64,000 nt of DNA, taken from Theocolax elegans. Its lineage: Eukaryota; Arthropoda; Insecta; Hymenoptera; Cerocephalidae. Shown here piece by piece: positions 33,313 through 45,268 of the stretch (position 1 is its first letter; the number at the start of each line of letters is the position of its first letter). The position numbers and the translations under genes are program-made. The stretch covers positions 45,734,558-45,798,557 of the forward strand of contig CM047427.1 of the NCBI GenBank assembly GCA_026168455.1, read 5' to 3'. The notes below the pieces were generated by a model that ran no database searches, was not told the DNA's origin, and saw only the letters and a program-made list of their open reading frames with translations.

Positions 33313-33366
33313 TAGTTGGGCGTCATGTAACCCGCCTATACTAAAAAACTACTTTGTTGGGCGCCA
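33313..33366 (-). promoter_or_regulatory. Gypsy-1 primer-binding site, with a second degenerate LTR/PBS junction
   Basis: On the minus strand TGGCGCCCAAC follows the CA end of the 5' LTR (33356-33366), a normal tRNA primer site. About 42 bp further inside, TTGGGCGTCATGTAAC (33315-33330) repeats the same LTR-end plus PBS arrangement with one change, as if a second LTR edge had been left behind. Confidence 0.7.
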
Positions 33367-34097
33367 TGTAACAGTATTTTTATAGTTATTATTTAAAGAA
33401 ATAATTAAATAATAAAATGCTATTATGCTTAATAGCCGTTGCGACCGCCTCGCTGTAGCGAAGTGCTATGCGGTCGTCGCGTTCGTCTCCAACCTTTAAA
33501 ATTTAGCTATCCAGGCAATTCAGTACAAAAATCCATCCGTTGATACGGAGAGGGCGGTATTCGCTATGATATAGGCATCGTTCGTAAATAATCTCAAATA
33601 AAGCAATATAACGCGTAATTAAATTAAAGAAAATAAAGAGGCTTTATTACTGATAAATAGATATACACATTAACGTACTTGCAGTACGAAAGACGCAAGT
33701 CGGTATAAGCTAACGCAAAGAGAGCAAGAGGAAGAGAGAGAGCGTTGGGTCGTCCAACTGCAGTCAGAAATACAACTATCTGCCACCGTGACCACGAAGT
33801 ACAAGTGCGAATATGCAATGATAAAAGAATGCAGTAACACACACAGTTAACCGGAGTTAGATGTTCACTCAATTTTCTCTCTAAATTTCCGCTCACGCGT
33901 TATGCTCGAAGGTTCAAGCTAATCTATCTCAAATCTGCGCGCGCGCTTAGGTCGCGAGTCCTGTCTCTGTCTTTCTCTCCCGCTTACCTGTTCTCTCTTT
34001 TCCAAATATTACTCGGTACGTCGACCTGTAACAGCTGATATTCAGTTAATATACAGGGGCTAAAGAGAGAGAGAAATATAACGAAGAACTCGTTATA
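33367..34097 (-). repeat. Gypsy-1 5' LTR (731 bp)
   Basis: Matches the 3' LTR except for point changes and a ~70-bp gap after GAGAGAGAGCG near 33742. Ends GTTATA on the plus strand, followed by the TTAT target copy. Confidence 0.88.
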
Positions 34098-34583
34098 TTA
34101 TATGCCGCTAAAATGTTATAAATAGTTCTTTAAATTAATACAAAAATTTATTTATTTAAGCAGAAAGTTTTGTTACTCTAAAAGTACAAAATATTAATGA
34201 CATAGAACTTTTAGCGATGATCATGTGTCATTAAATAAATTAATTTTAGGAGGTGAAGTTCTATTTAGATCCGTTTAAAATAATCCAAAATTTTAATAAG
34301 TAGTTACTAAATACTACAATTTAGTAAGTATATGCACTTTACTATTTTTGGTAGGTTAATTTTTTATTAACATTTATAATTATTAAAATATAAATTTAAG
34401 CTTTATAAGAATTCATATAGGTTAATATTTACAGTTAACATTTAATATGTATCTATTTTTTTTAATTATTTTTATTCTGATTTCATTACACAAAATTGTG
34501 GTACAAACTTTTATTTATAAATTATAGTCGTATTTAAAAAAAAATTAAATTCTTAGTATAAAACCCAATGCATACAACAGTAC
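34098..34583 (-). repeat. continuation of the AT-rich unit beyond Gypsy-1
   Basis: TTATATGCCGCTAAAATG, GATCATGTGTCATTAAATAAATTAATTTTAGGAGG and ATAAAACCCAATGCAT are the reverse complement of copy 2 (about 9815-10290). Homology stops at CCAATGCATACAACAG, so the GC-hairpin end is missing. Confidence 0.75.
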
Positions 34584-36584
34584 CAGTTGCGAAAAGTAAA
34601 CCAAACACCTAGCTAATACTGACAAAGTTATGGAAATATTATAGTTTTATTTAGTTTTTTTAGTATAAAGATCGGTCCCCTTTTGGCGTATTTTAAAGCA
34701 TTTTCGTTGAAAATGTTAAATATAAGTTGCCGCGATAGGTGGAAATAACGTTGTGATAACGTTTGAGAAACGTTGAAAATGACTTTGAAAAATGTATTTC
34801 ATATAAAAATTTGAAAAATGTCCTTTGCAAGCGAAAAAATACATTTCCGATATTTTGTAATAATTTTAACTCCTCTATTGCTTGCAAAAACACTTTTGTA
34901 AAAAAAAAGTTATTAAAAACAAATTAGTTACGCAACTAAATATTCCGGCAAGTTGAATATGTAAAACTTCAATTCCCAGTAAGTGCAGTATGTCAGTAAT
35001 CAGCATTTCTTTTCGTAGACAAGGAGTATAACTATCTTTCATAGCCTGACTCAATTCGCATGGAGGGTATGCGTGTAAGAGTAGCACATTAAAACACGAT
35101 TATATCGGTAAGATAAATCATACCAAACATCGATTCATTACCACGAGAGAAGTCCGTACCCGCCGTCGGTAACTTACCGACAGTCGCCTTACCGCATGAT
35201 AACCACTCACAGTAAGGTAACCATGGAGCACCATTCTACTAAACTTAAGCTGCAGTATCAAAGACTAGCTAACAATAAGCGAATGACAAAACCAATAGCG
35301 AACCGCAATTATTACAATAATTATGAACTAATTGTTACCGGCATAAATTATAAATTCTAAATGATACATAGGTGTACCCACACCATGCGAAAGTCAACTT
35401 ACGAAATGTGTAACATATAGCCCTTCCTACATATTACCTAAAACAAGATACTTAATAATAAGATAAACTAAATAAATAACCGATCTATAAAATATATTGT
35501 AAAAAGCAAAGGAATATTCTAGACATATAAATGAAAACCGTATACGTTGCCGAGACACTACCATGTATGGGAGGTGTCCGATAGCCACTGCACGTGCACT
35601 CGGTAACGCATACGTTGCCGAGACACTGCCGTAACGTACTGGTCAATCCTTCGGACTTTACACAGTTCGTAGATTTGAAGTGAGATTGGAAGTCTCGTGG
35701 CTCGGAGGGACTAAATCGTCTTTCTACCGTACCATCGCTACTTTGAAAGGCGTGGTGTCCCTCCGTTGAGCTTAATTGAGCAGCGTGTGGCAAAGATTCT
35801 TGATATGAATCGTCGAAGGCAGGAATGCTAAAACCCTCGGTGTGGCATCTGACTAATTCTATAATTTTTTATAAGAGAAGATAGGTATAATAAATAACTC
35901 GATTATTAACTTTAAACTAGTAAAGTAATACGAATAGTTATTACGATAATAATATAATAATATGTTATAAGTACGTATACTCTTCGCGTGCGCGGGTACT
36001 CGTATACGTAGTGAATATAAGACGTATAAATAATGCAATCGCGACTTATATGCGCACGTAAATGGCGGCTAATTCTGCGTGTAAGAAAATACAATCGTTC
36101 GCGACTTAGTTTGCGCGGGATAGTAGGAGCTCGCGGCTCTCGAAGAAACACGTCTTTACTGTTAAGAGGTAGTCGGAGTACTGACGAGGCGTCGGCGTGC
36201 GCTCGTTCTCGTTGTGACCATCGGAGCGGGGATACAAGACCTTGATTGGTTGGCGGTGTCGTCGTATGGAAACTTCTAGAAGCGTTGACGATGTTCGGAC
36301 GTTCTCTATTGGTCTGTTGTTACTAAGTGCAAGAGTGCTTATGCCCGCATGGCGCGGATAGTTTCTAACCGTCGGTGTTATCAGACAACGGATAAAGCTG
36401 TAATGTCGGGCAGTTTTTATACTTTTATATTAATCACAAATAACCACGATTTATCCAAAATAACTATAAACAACATGTTAGTAATGATCGTATTTAAACA
36501 GAAACAATATATAATCTTAGCAGTTAGTTATAGATGTATTCAAATACAATATTCATATATTACGTATACGCATATATCGTACAC
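34584..36584. other. unassigned sequence with a short direct repeat
   Basis: No protein-like ORF. ATACGTTGCCGAGACACT occurs twice (~35542 and ~35609). The intervening TGGGAGGTGTCCGATA...GTGCACTCGGTA is similar to 42215-42254. The GC-richer parts (35150-35250, 35990-36300) look like LTR or regulatory sequence of an unidentified element. Frames at 34693-35087 show no known domain. Confidence 0.5.
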
Positions 36585-36994
36585 GCATGAATCACCTATA
36601 CCTTTTTCGCTCGCACAAAGTCAAATCCTTAGTTCCCTTCCGCGCCACCAGACTAGCGCCACTATCGCATGAATCACCTATACCTTTCTCTCTCGCACAA
36701 AGTCAAATCCTTAGTTCCCTACCGCGCCACCAGACTAGCGCCACTATCGCATGAATCACCTATACCTTTCTCTCTCGCAAAAAGTCAAATCCTTAGTTCC
36801 CTTCCGCGCCACCAGACTAGCGCCACTGTCGCATGAATCAGCTATTCCTATCTCTCTCGCACAAAGTCAAATCCTTAGTTCCCTTCCGCACCACCAGACT
36901 AGCGCCACTATCGCATGAATCACCTATACCTATCTCTCTCGCACAAAGTCAAACCCATATTTCCTTTCTGCACCACCAGACTAGCGCCACCGTC
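36585..36994 (+). repeat. 82-bp tandem satellite, five copies
   Basis: Units starting GCATGAATCACCTATACC begin at 36585, 36667, 36749, 36831 and 36913, exactly 82 bp apart. Each contains CTCTCGCACAAAGTCAAA and CCACCAGACTAGCGCCAC. The last unit ends in CGCCACCGTCAATTC. About 2.6 units reappear at 39265-39476 as part of duplication B. Confidence 0.92.
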
Positions 36995-39082
36995 AATTCT
37001 CCACGCTACCTCTGCCACCTACTCATATGTCCTGTTCTCCTAATCCTTTCCCAATAGATTCATGCGTTTCTCGCCACAATAATTTATATTAATAATAATC
37101 TTATGCATTATGAATTGTATAATGCCGCTAATACTTGCTATTATAAAATTTATTTAATATTAAGTTACATATACGAATTAATGTCTTTCCACGAATACAC
37201 TCATGTTTACGAAACTGATTCTCGACTCCGCTAATATTACTATTGAAAATATCTTCTTACTCGAATGACTAATGTGTTTGACAATAGCATGACTTCGCAA
37301 AATTGCAATAGTATACACCAAATCACCAAAATAAGTAAGTCATCAAAACATTCGCCAAGACCATCAAGAGACGCCGAAGATCTCATCAGTTTGCTGACAA
37401 AGCCCCACCTCCAACCAATAAGCGGATTCGCAGCCCCATCCGCACCCCGCCGAAAGACCGCCCATGACCAATCAAGAGCAGCTCCACCTTCAAGAACGGC
37501 GCACCGCAGGATGCGCAGCAGTCGTTCCCCTCCATACCACCTCGAGAGGGGACGCGCATCAACAGTCAGTCGAGGAGAGTCGTAGTCAGTCGATCGAGCG
37601 GACTCGAATAAATCGGTCTTCATACTCTCACGTTTATAAGAGATTGTATCTCCGCGTATTTTCAACTAAGTTAAATTTTGTACACCAGTTCGGACACTAA
37701 GTACTGTTGCTTTAAATTCGTATCTATTTATCGAAAGCTATTAATTTTGTGAAATATAATTTATCTATTTTAAATAAATTGAGTGTAAAATATAAATCTG
37801 TGATCTCGTAATTGACTTTATCTGGAACTTCCATCCACTGTCCCGTGTTCACAAACTGTTGCGTTCATTCTCGAAATCAATCTTCCCGTCATCGTCGTTA
37901 TGGACTTGGTTCGACTCACATATCTTCGTCGTCCTGGATTTGGCTTGGAGGAAACCGAAATCTTCTCCTGGTGACAGCTGCTGCCCTACCATTTCCCCCT
38001 ATACACCCTTCACAGGAACTGCTAAGACCTGCCTCGCTCTACCACGGTTCTCGTCAGTAAAAGTTAAGTAAAGTTTATTTAGTTCATTCTTCCGTTTACA
38101 AAAATCAAAATCAGTCAAATCATAACTTTAATTTTTTTTTATCTGTAAAATTATCCGGGACACAACAAGCGAATGTTACTTGAGATACCTTGATTGCACA
38201 ATATTTGGTCTTTTGCTTCTAGAAGGTTCCATAGATGCCGAATTCTACAATAAATATTGATTATTTGTATAGCATTAGGATGGGAAAAGGTTCTTTATTA
38301 CGAAAGTCTGTTTTATATGAAATTGCGAGTCAATCGCTTAAGTAGATTTCCAGATAGGGACGTTTTTGTGTTTTGCGGTGTTGTTTGTGTATGTTTTTCG
38401 TGATTCGACTTATTTCTTTCTTATTCACAATAATTTTAATAACAAACAATACATTCATTATAATAGGCAAGCGTATATCGCTATAAAAAGTATATGTATA
38501 TATATATGTATGTAAGTAACGTTGGTTTCTGCGCATCTTGCGGGTTGAACAATACGTAGTATTAATAATATTCATATAGTTATTGTCTCTTTATTTGTTT
38601 AAACAATATTTTAAAATAACTGATCGCGCTGTAAAAGTCTTTAGATGGTTTTATTCGACGATCGAACAGTTGCTTCAGGAAGATTTGCCGTAGGTTGGTA
38701 AAGCAGTTTTACTCCTTATCGATGGTGGGTGATGAGTTATCGACTGTCGTATATTTGATGGTCATCGACAGTTTATCGTCCTCCAGTGGTAATATGTATC
38801 ATCAGCTGCCTCGGTTAATTACGTTTCTCTCAATTAAGGTTGATGGAGCTCTCGTCTGCCAGAAATGGTCGATGTTTCGGCTAATGTCGGTGCTGGACCG
38901 TTTTCGTAACAGGGCCAAAGTCATTTATAGATGTATGTGACTCGTCCTCTGTAGTGGGCGATCTAAAAATTTGATCATTTATCCATCCACGCTGTGGATA
39001 AATGTGCATTAGTATGCTGTATTAATGGGTTAATAATAGTAACATTGAATGATAGAACACAGTTTTTTGAAAACCGTGTGAG

Positions 39083-39114
<32 letters not shown>

Positions 39115-39264
39115 GGCACAGGATAAGATGTATCTCTGAACCAAACATGATATGTACCTAGTCGACATCAGCATAACAAAATAAAGGTTAAAAAAAACGA
39201 TTCTCAGAAAAAGTTACTATGAGGGAAAAAAAAAGTCGAGAGAGATTTTAAATAACCAAGTGCA
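36783..39264 (+). repeat. tandem duplication B, copy 1 (2482 bp)
   Basis: Runs from within the 82-bp satellite to AACCAAGTGCA and is followed directly by copy 2. The block contains a GC-rich LTR-like stretch (~37370-37620, with GTCAGTCGAGGAGAGTCG and AATAAA near 37605) and a TA tract at ~39083. No domain is recognisable in the frames 37240-37665 (minus) or 38695-38940 (plus), which overlap in opposite orientations with other frames. Confidence 0.9.
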
Positions 39265-41564
39265 AGTCAAATCCTTAGTTCCCTTCCGCGCCACCAGACT
39301 AGCGCCACTGTCGCATGAATCAGCTATTCCTATCTCTCTCGCACAAAGTCAAATCCTTAGTTCCCTTCCGCACCACCAGACTAGCGCCACTATCGCATGA
39401 ATCACCTATACCTATCTCTCTCGCACAAAGTCAAACCCATATTTCCTTTCTGCACCACCAGACTAGCGCCACCGTCAATTCTCCACGCTACCTCTGCCAC
39501 CTACTCATATGTCCTGTTCTCCTAATCCTTTCCCAATAGATTCATGCGTTTCTCGCCACAATAATTTATATTAATAATAATCTTATGCATTATGAATTGT
39601 ATAATGCCGCTAATACTTGCTATTATAAAATTTATTTAATATTAAGTTACATATACGAATTAATGTCTTTCCACGAATACACTCATGTTTACGAAACTGA
39701 TTCTCGACTCCGCTAATATTACTATTGAAAATATCTTCTTACTCGAATGACTAATGTGTTTGACAATAGCATGACTTCGCAAAATTGCAATAGTATACAC
39801 CAAATCACCAAAATAAGTAAGTCATCAAAACATTCGCCAAGACCATCAAGAGACGCCGAAGATCTCATCAGTTTGCTGACAAAGCCCCACCTCCAACCAA
39901 TAAGCGGATTCGCAGCCCCATCCGCACCCCGCCGAAAGACCGCCCATGACCAATCAAGAGCAGCTCCACCTTCAAGAACGGCGCACCGCAGGATGCGCAG
40001 CAGTCGTTCCCCTCCATACCACCTCGAGAGGGGACGCGCATCAACAGTCAGTCGAGGAGAGTCGTAGTCAGTCGATCGAGCGGACTCGAATAAATCGGTC
40101 TTCATACTCTCACGTTTATAAGAGATTGTATCTCCGCGTATTTTCAACTAAGTTAAATTTTGTACACCAGTTCGGACACTAAGTACTGTTGCTTTAAATT
40201 CGTATCTATTTATCGAAAGCTATTAATTTTGTGAAATATAATTTATCTATTTTAAATAAATTGAGTGTAAAATATAAATCTGTGATCTCGTAATTGACTT
40301 TATCTGGAACTTCCATCCACTGTCCCGTGTTCACAAACTGTTGCGTTCATTCTCGAAATCAATCTTCCCGTCATCGTCGTTATGGACTTGGTTCGACTCA
40401 CATATCTTCGTCGTCCTGGATTTGGCTTGGAGGAAACCGAAATCTTCTCCTGGTGACAGCTGCTGCCCTACCATTTCCCCCTATACACCCTTCACAGGAA
40501 CTGCTAAGACCTGCCTCGCTCTACCACGGTTCTCGTCAGTAAAAGTTAAGTAAAGTTTATTTAGTTCATTCTTCCGTTTACAAAAATCAAAATCAGTCAA
40601 ATCATAACTTTAATTTTTTTTTATCTGTAAAATTATCCGGGACACAACAAGCGAATGTTACTTGAGATACCTTGATTGCACAATATTTGGTCTTTTGCTT
40701 CTAGAAGGTTCCATAGATGCCGAATTCTACAATAAATATTGATTATTTGTATAGCATTAGGATGGGAAAAGGTTCTTTATTACGAAAGTCTGTTTTATAT
40801 GAAATTGCGAGTCAATCGCTTAAGTAGATTTCCAGATAGGGACGTTTTTGTGTTTTGCGGTGTTGTTTGTGTATGTTTTTCGTGATTCGACTTATTTCTT
40901 TCTTATTCACAATAATTTTTAATAACAAACAATACATTCATTATAATAGGCAAGCGTATATCGCTATAAAAAGTATATGTATATATATATGTATGTAAGT
41001 AACGTTGGTTTCTGCGCATCTTGCGGGTTGAACAATACGTAGTATTAATAATATTCATATAGTTATTGTCTCTTTATTTGTTTAAACAATATTTTAAAAT
41101 AACTGATCGCGCTGTAAAAGTCTTTAGATGGTTTTATTCGACGATCGAACAGTTGCTTCAGGAAGATTTGCCGTAGGTTGGTAAAGCAGTTTTACTCCTT
41201 ATCGATGGTGGGTGATGAGTTATCGACTGTCGTATATTTGATGGTCATCGACAGTTTATCGTCCTCCAGTGGTAATATGTATCATCAGCTGCCTCGTTTA
41301 ATTACGTTTCTCTCAATTAAGGTTGATGGAGCTCTCGTCTGCCAGAAATGGTCGATGTTTCGGCTAATGTCGGTGCTGGACCGTTTTCGTAACAGGGCCA
41401 AAGTCATTTATAGATGTATGTGACTCGTCTCTGTAGTGGGCGATCTAAAAATTTGATCATTTATCCATCCACGCTGTGGATAAATGTGCATTAGTATGCT
41501 GTATTAATGGGTTAATAATAGTAACATTGAATGATAGAACACAGTTTTTTGAAAACCGTGTGAG

Positions 41565-41598
<34 letters not shown>

Positions 41599-41746
41599 GG
41601 CACAGGATAAGATGTATCTCTGAACCAAACATGATATGTACCTAGTCGACATTCAGCATAACAAAATAAAGGTTAAAAAAAACGATTCTCAGAAAAAGTT
41701 ACTATGAGGGAAAAAAAAAGTCGAGAGAGATTTTAATAAACCAAAG
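39265..41746 (+). repeat. tandem duplication B, copy 2 (~2482 bp)
   Basis: Almost identical to copy 1, offset 2482 bp. Differences are few and mostly one-base length changes in the second half (e.g. AATAATTTTTAATAAC, GTCGACATTCAGC, a longer TA tract). After AAACCAAAGTGCAT the sequence continues into unique DNA. Confidence 0.9.
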
Positions 41747-42805
41747 TGCATTGTATTCGTCTTGAAAAATGAACCCCCTTGACCCTACTAGATTTTTTCG
41801 TATCTGTCCTGCCCAATGCGCTATAATGACCCAAAGTCGGCACGTCGGTAATAATAGAAACAATAATAATAGATGAACATTAAATATCGGTTTAAGCTGT
41901 GTATTCCATGGTCGGTATTGAGAGTAGAAGTACTCAAATGTCAATCCCCGGCGTATGAACCCAAACTCACTCCCACTCCTCCAGCATTCAAGATGTGCGT
42001 CTGAGACGGATTTCATATTAGTAACTTAAGAACTACACATTGCCATCCATTTACCTACGCAGATAAAAATATAAATATCTATTGGAATAATATTATAATT
42101 AAAATAACAATAGTGTGTGTGATTAACAATTGTTTCTTAGTAATACAATAAGAATGATATAGTAAGGTCGAAAATGCTGTGAGCTGAGCCTCATCTCGTA
42201 ACACTGCTATTAATGGGAGGTGTCCGATAACCATTGTACGTGCACTCAGTACGAGATCCGGTGTCACTCCGCCGGGCACTGCTTTTCTTTAGATGAACTT
42301 AGCACAGCGTTGGAATATTCCTCGGCACAAAAAATTCACTGGTGTAACTGCGCGAGTAGGACTTGATGTGCAAAGGTCGAACACGTAACAGTCAGTCCTC
42401 CACCAGCCTGCTACGAAGAAACACGTACTCGTAGTCTAAGGCAATTAAGCATAATTTCTTTTATACTAATTCCAATCAACTTTTATTATTACGAGGACTC
42501 GATACTATACTTATCTACTATTGTCTTAGATTCGGGAACGCGCATTAAACCCGAACGATATAATAATCCATTAGTTGTTATCTTATTGAATAAATCAATC
42601 ATTTAAACAAACGACAAATCTACATTTTTAATTTCACGAGTATTTAATCGTCCAGTCATCCACCTACTATTTCATTGCTAAACCCAATAACCGTCGACGG
42701 GTTGTCAAGATTCCGGAGGAGAGGAAGACACTTATCATCTTCGACTCCACGAGCCTGAGCAGTTCGGCAACAGCCCACGCAGTCAATCTCTGCATACTCA
42801 TAACA
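41747..42805 (+). other. unassigned; right part may be an LTR
   Basis: No protein-like ORF; the minus frame 41702-42016 has no recognisable domain. The segment from roughly 42130 to 42805 could be an LTR. It shares TGGGAGGTGTCCGATAACC with 35573, carries AATAAA at ~42588, and ends CATAACA directly before a PBS-like sequence. The LTR start is not determined. Confidence 0.4.
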
Positions 42806-42823
42806 AAATTGGTGACAGCGCGG
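42806..42823 (+). promoter_or_regulatory. putative primer-binding site AAATTGGTGACAGCGCGG
   Basis: TTGGTGACAGCGCGG follows a CA dinucleotide, as the tRNA primer site follows a 5' LTR. A Gag-like start lies ~2.1 kb downstream on the same strand. No second LTR was found, so this rests on motif and order only. Confidence 0.4.
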
Positions 42824-44905
42824 TGTGATATTCTTTTTGCCATTGTTTCACACATAATAAATATTCACTTATTTCTTCTTTTTTCCTCCATTGCGTATAA
42901 TTTTTTTTCTTCCCTCTTAAGTAACAAAATTCTTAATTATACGAATAAAGCATTATTTGCATGTTCAATATCATTTTCCTTTAACGAATTTTATTAAAAA
43001 ACTTTATAAAATATACGTATTTATACACATTTCCCTCTATATACTGAATTATTTCGACAAAACAACCAAAATTTTAATAAAATATCTCTGCGTCTTCACC
43101 TTTTTTCTTCTTTGCATGAATAATATGAACACTCCTATTTACTTATTTTTCTGTATTGCCTATAGTCACTAGTGTACGAGGAGATATTAAAACATAACGT
43201 ATATGCGAATATATTATACAATAAGATAATACGTACCGATCGTCGACCAGAAGTGCGTAATATTGCAAAATTTTTTTTTCCATTTACTTACTCTCAAACA
43301 ACGTGATAAAACTTTGTTTAAACTTTTTTTTCTCAATACAAATTTTATTCGAAAACAAATACAAATTTTTTTTAGAAAATCTAAATACAAATTTTGTTTA
43401 AAAAAAAAAAAATATATATAAATTTTCATTTGAAAACCTAAAATACAAATATCTGAAAATATAAATATAAATTTCGGAACTGAAAATTTAAATATAAATA
43501 TTTATTTGAAAGCCTAAGCATAAATTTTCCCTAAAAACCTATTTTATTAAAATTTTCAATATGTCTAGTTGAAGCGAAAAAAAAACCTACACAAAAAAGA
43601 GGGAGAACCCTAGGAAATTTGCGTCTAACCAAACCAAACGACCAAGGATTTCCTTTTATTTTTCTTTTCTCTCCGAAACTTCTTGACATTTTTCTTTTTA
43701 ATTTCCAACATATTTAACGCCTATATAATAGAATAAATAAAATTTGACGATAACTTGATTCGAGATTACGAAAGAAGACGGTTAATGCAAATATTCGAAT
43801 TTTTTGACTCATCGTCGTTTTTCGTAGAATCAACAATTTTGCAAATTCGAAAAGTTTTTTTAACCTCTTCAAATTAAACAAACTAACTACAGTGCGTGAC
43901 ATATATGCATAAATACATTTCTCTTATCACAATTATCTATTGAATAATAAAAAATCCAGAATATATACACACCATCAGATTTGCAAATTAAAAATAGATT
44001 AAAATATAGCTGAAAAAAAAAGAACAAGACGAACTAACATTTACAAGAATTGACTAAAAAAATGAAAGATTTATTTGAAAGAAAAGAACTAAAGTAATAC
44101 TAATCTTTAGTTAGCGAACAACAAACAGAAAATAATAGAACGATAAATTAACTTTTATAAATCACATAGAATATAACTATTATAATATTAATAATCCATT
44201 ATATAACACAAAATTGTTCTACAAAGAAATTATACGAGTACAATTTCGGTAACTTCGTAGTTTCAAAGTAGCTTTTATCTAGAGTTGAATGTAATAATAC
44301 CCAGCGACAACCGCCCCTTCGCTGAGTCATAACCTGCTGCGAAGGAAAAGAGAGTAACCATATCAGCACATTAGTCTGCGAATCTTGTTCTTCGCGCGAG
44401 AGTTTTATTTTATGTTCAATGAATAAATATTACAATACATTTATCTTAAATTTGTTTTTTTTTTCTCTCTCTCACTCTTTTTCCAACGTAAGATATTAAA
44501 AGCATACTATAATTACAGTATATAATATACATAGCAGCTTACAAATCTAAGGAATAAATACAATTACGGTTACTTATTAAGGGTGTACGAACACTATTAT
44601 TATTTTATAAAAAAAAGTTTATATATATATCGTTAATAAACCTGCAACAGTCGAAAGGAAAACGAATTATTTAACTGGTATAATGAAATAACTGTCAGGT
44701 CACCGTCGGTAATTATCCAACGGTCGGTATTATATCAACGTCACCTTGCAGTAGTGAACGTTCCTATCGCTTACCCAACGGTCGATAATCATTTACAAAC
44801 GCCACGAACTAAATACCGTTATAACACACTGACACGAAAATTGCACTGCATTAATACGTACCAAAAAAATTTTAGCAAATAGACTATTAAGGAAAACTTA
44901 AAACA
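42824..44905 (+). other. AT-rich low-complexity region, no genes
   Basis: Long A/T-rich stretch with TTTTTT/AAAAAA runs and loosely repeated TACAAATTTT..AAAA segments (43330-43530). Could be the leader of the element starting at the putative PBS. A direct (C)CAACGGTCGRTA motif recurs at 44718-44726 and 44776-44785. Confidence 0.5.
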
Positions 44906-45268
44906 ATGTCGGGCTCACACAGCGATACAGAACTAACTTTAGAAGAAATAAAAACATATAGACAGGAACTTTGAAAAAGGAAAGACAAAATTAGGAGAAT
45001 TGAAAATAATCTTGCCCAAAGAGAGACGCAAATTATAGCAGAATTGGCAGAAATACAAAAAGCCACTCTGGAAGCCCTAAGAGAACATGAGAAAACAAAC
45101 GAATCTCTAAGGATACAATTGTTCCAAGAAAAGAGGAAATCCGAGTTACTGAGTAAAGGCACACGTGACGATACAATCAACGACTCACTGGACCAAGCAT
45201 CAAGTCTATATACCCTACCGACAATTAAAGAACCCGTAACACCAGCGAGGAGCGGCGTACCAAGGATT
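44906..45268 (+). pseudogene. N-terminal Gag-like coiled coil, truncated
   Basis: ATG at 44906, in-frame TGA at codon 23 (44972-44974), then ~95 open codons. The peptide is highly charged with heptad-like Leu/Ile spacing (EIQKATLEALREHEKTNESLR), predicting a coiled coil as in the N-terminus of several Gypsy Gag proteins. It runs into antisense integrase sequence near 45268, so the rest is lost. Gag identity is inferred from composition and from the upstream PBS-like site. Confidence 0.5.

Larger units (their letters stand above)
25722..34097 (-). mobile_element. Gypsy-1: Ty3/Gypsy LTR retrotransposon, near full length, inactive
   Basis: Minus-strand element with 5' LTR (33367-34097), primer-binding site, gag, protease, RT, RNase H, integrase, polypurine tract and 3' LTR (25722-26524). 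Target duplications TTAT flank it (25718-25721 and 34098-34101), and the flanks rejoin to the uninterrupted AT-rich unit sequence seen near 18380. The domain order PR-RT-RH-IN is that of Ty3/Gypsy. Multiple stops, frameshifts and two pol deletions mark it as dead. Confidence 0.92.

Noticed and set aside
37240..37665. 141-residue minus-strand ORF, identical in the second duplication copy
   Set aside because: Identity reflects the recent tandem duplication; opposite-strand frames overlap it, and I recognise no domain. It may be part of an LTR-like sequence.
41702..42016. 104-residue minus-strand ORF
   Set aside because: No recognisable domain, no start context, and it straddles the edge of duplication B.
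44906..45268. Host coiled-coil gene
   Set aside because: It has an early in-frame stop, is joined to antisense integrase and lies downstream of a PBS-like site, so a Gag remnant is more likely.
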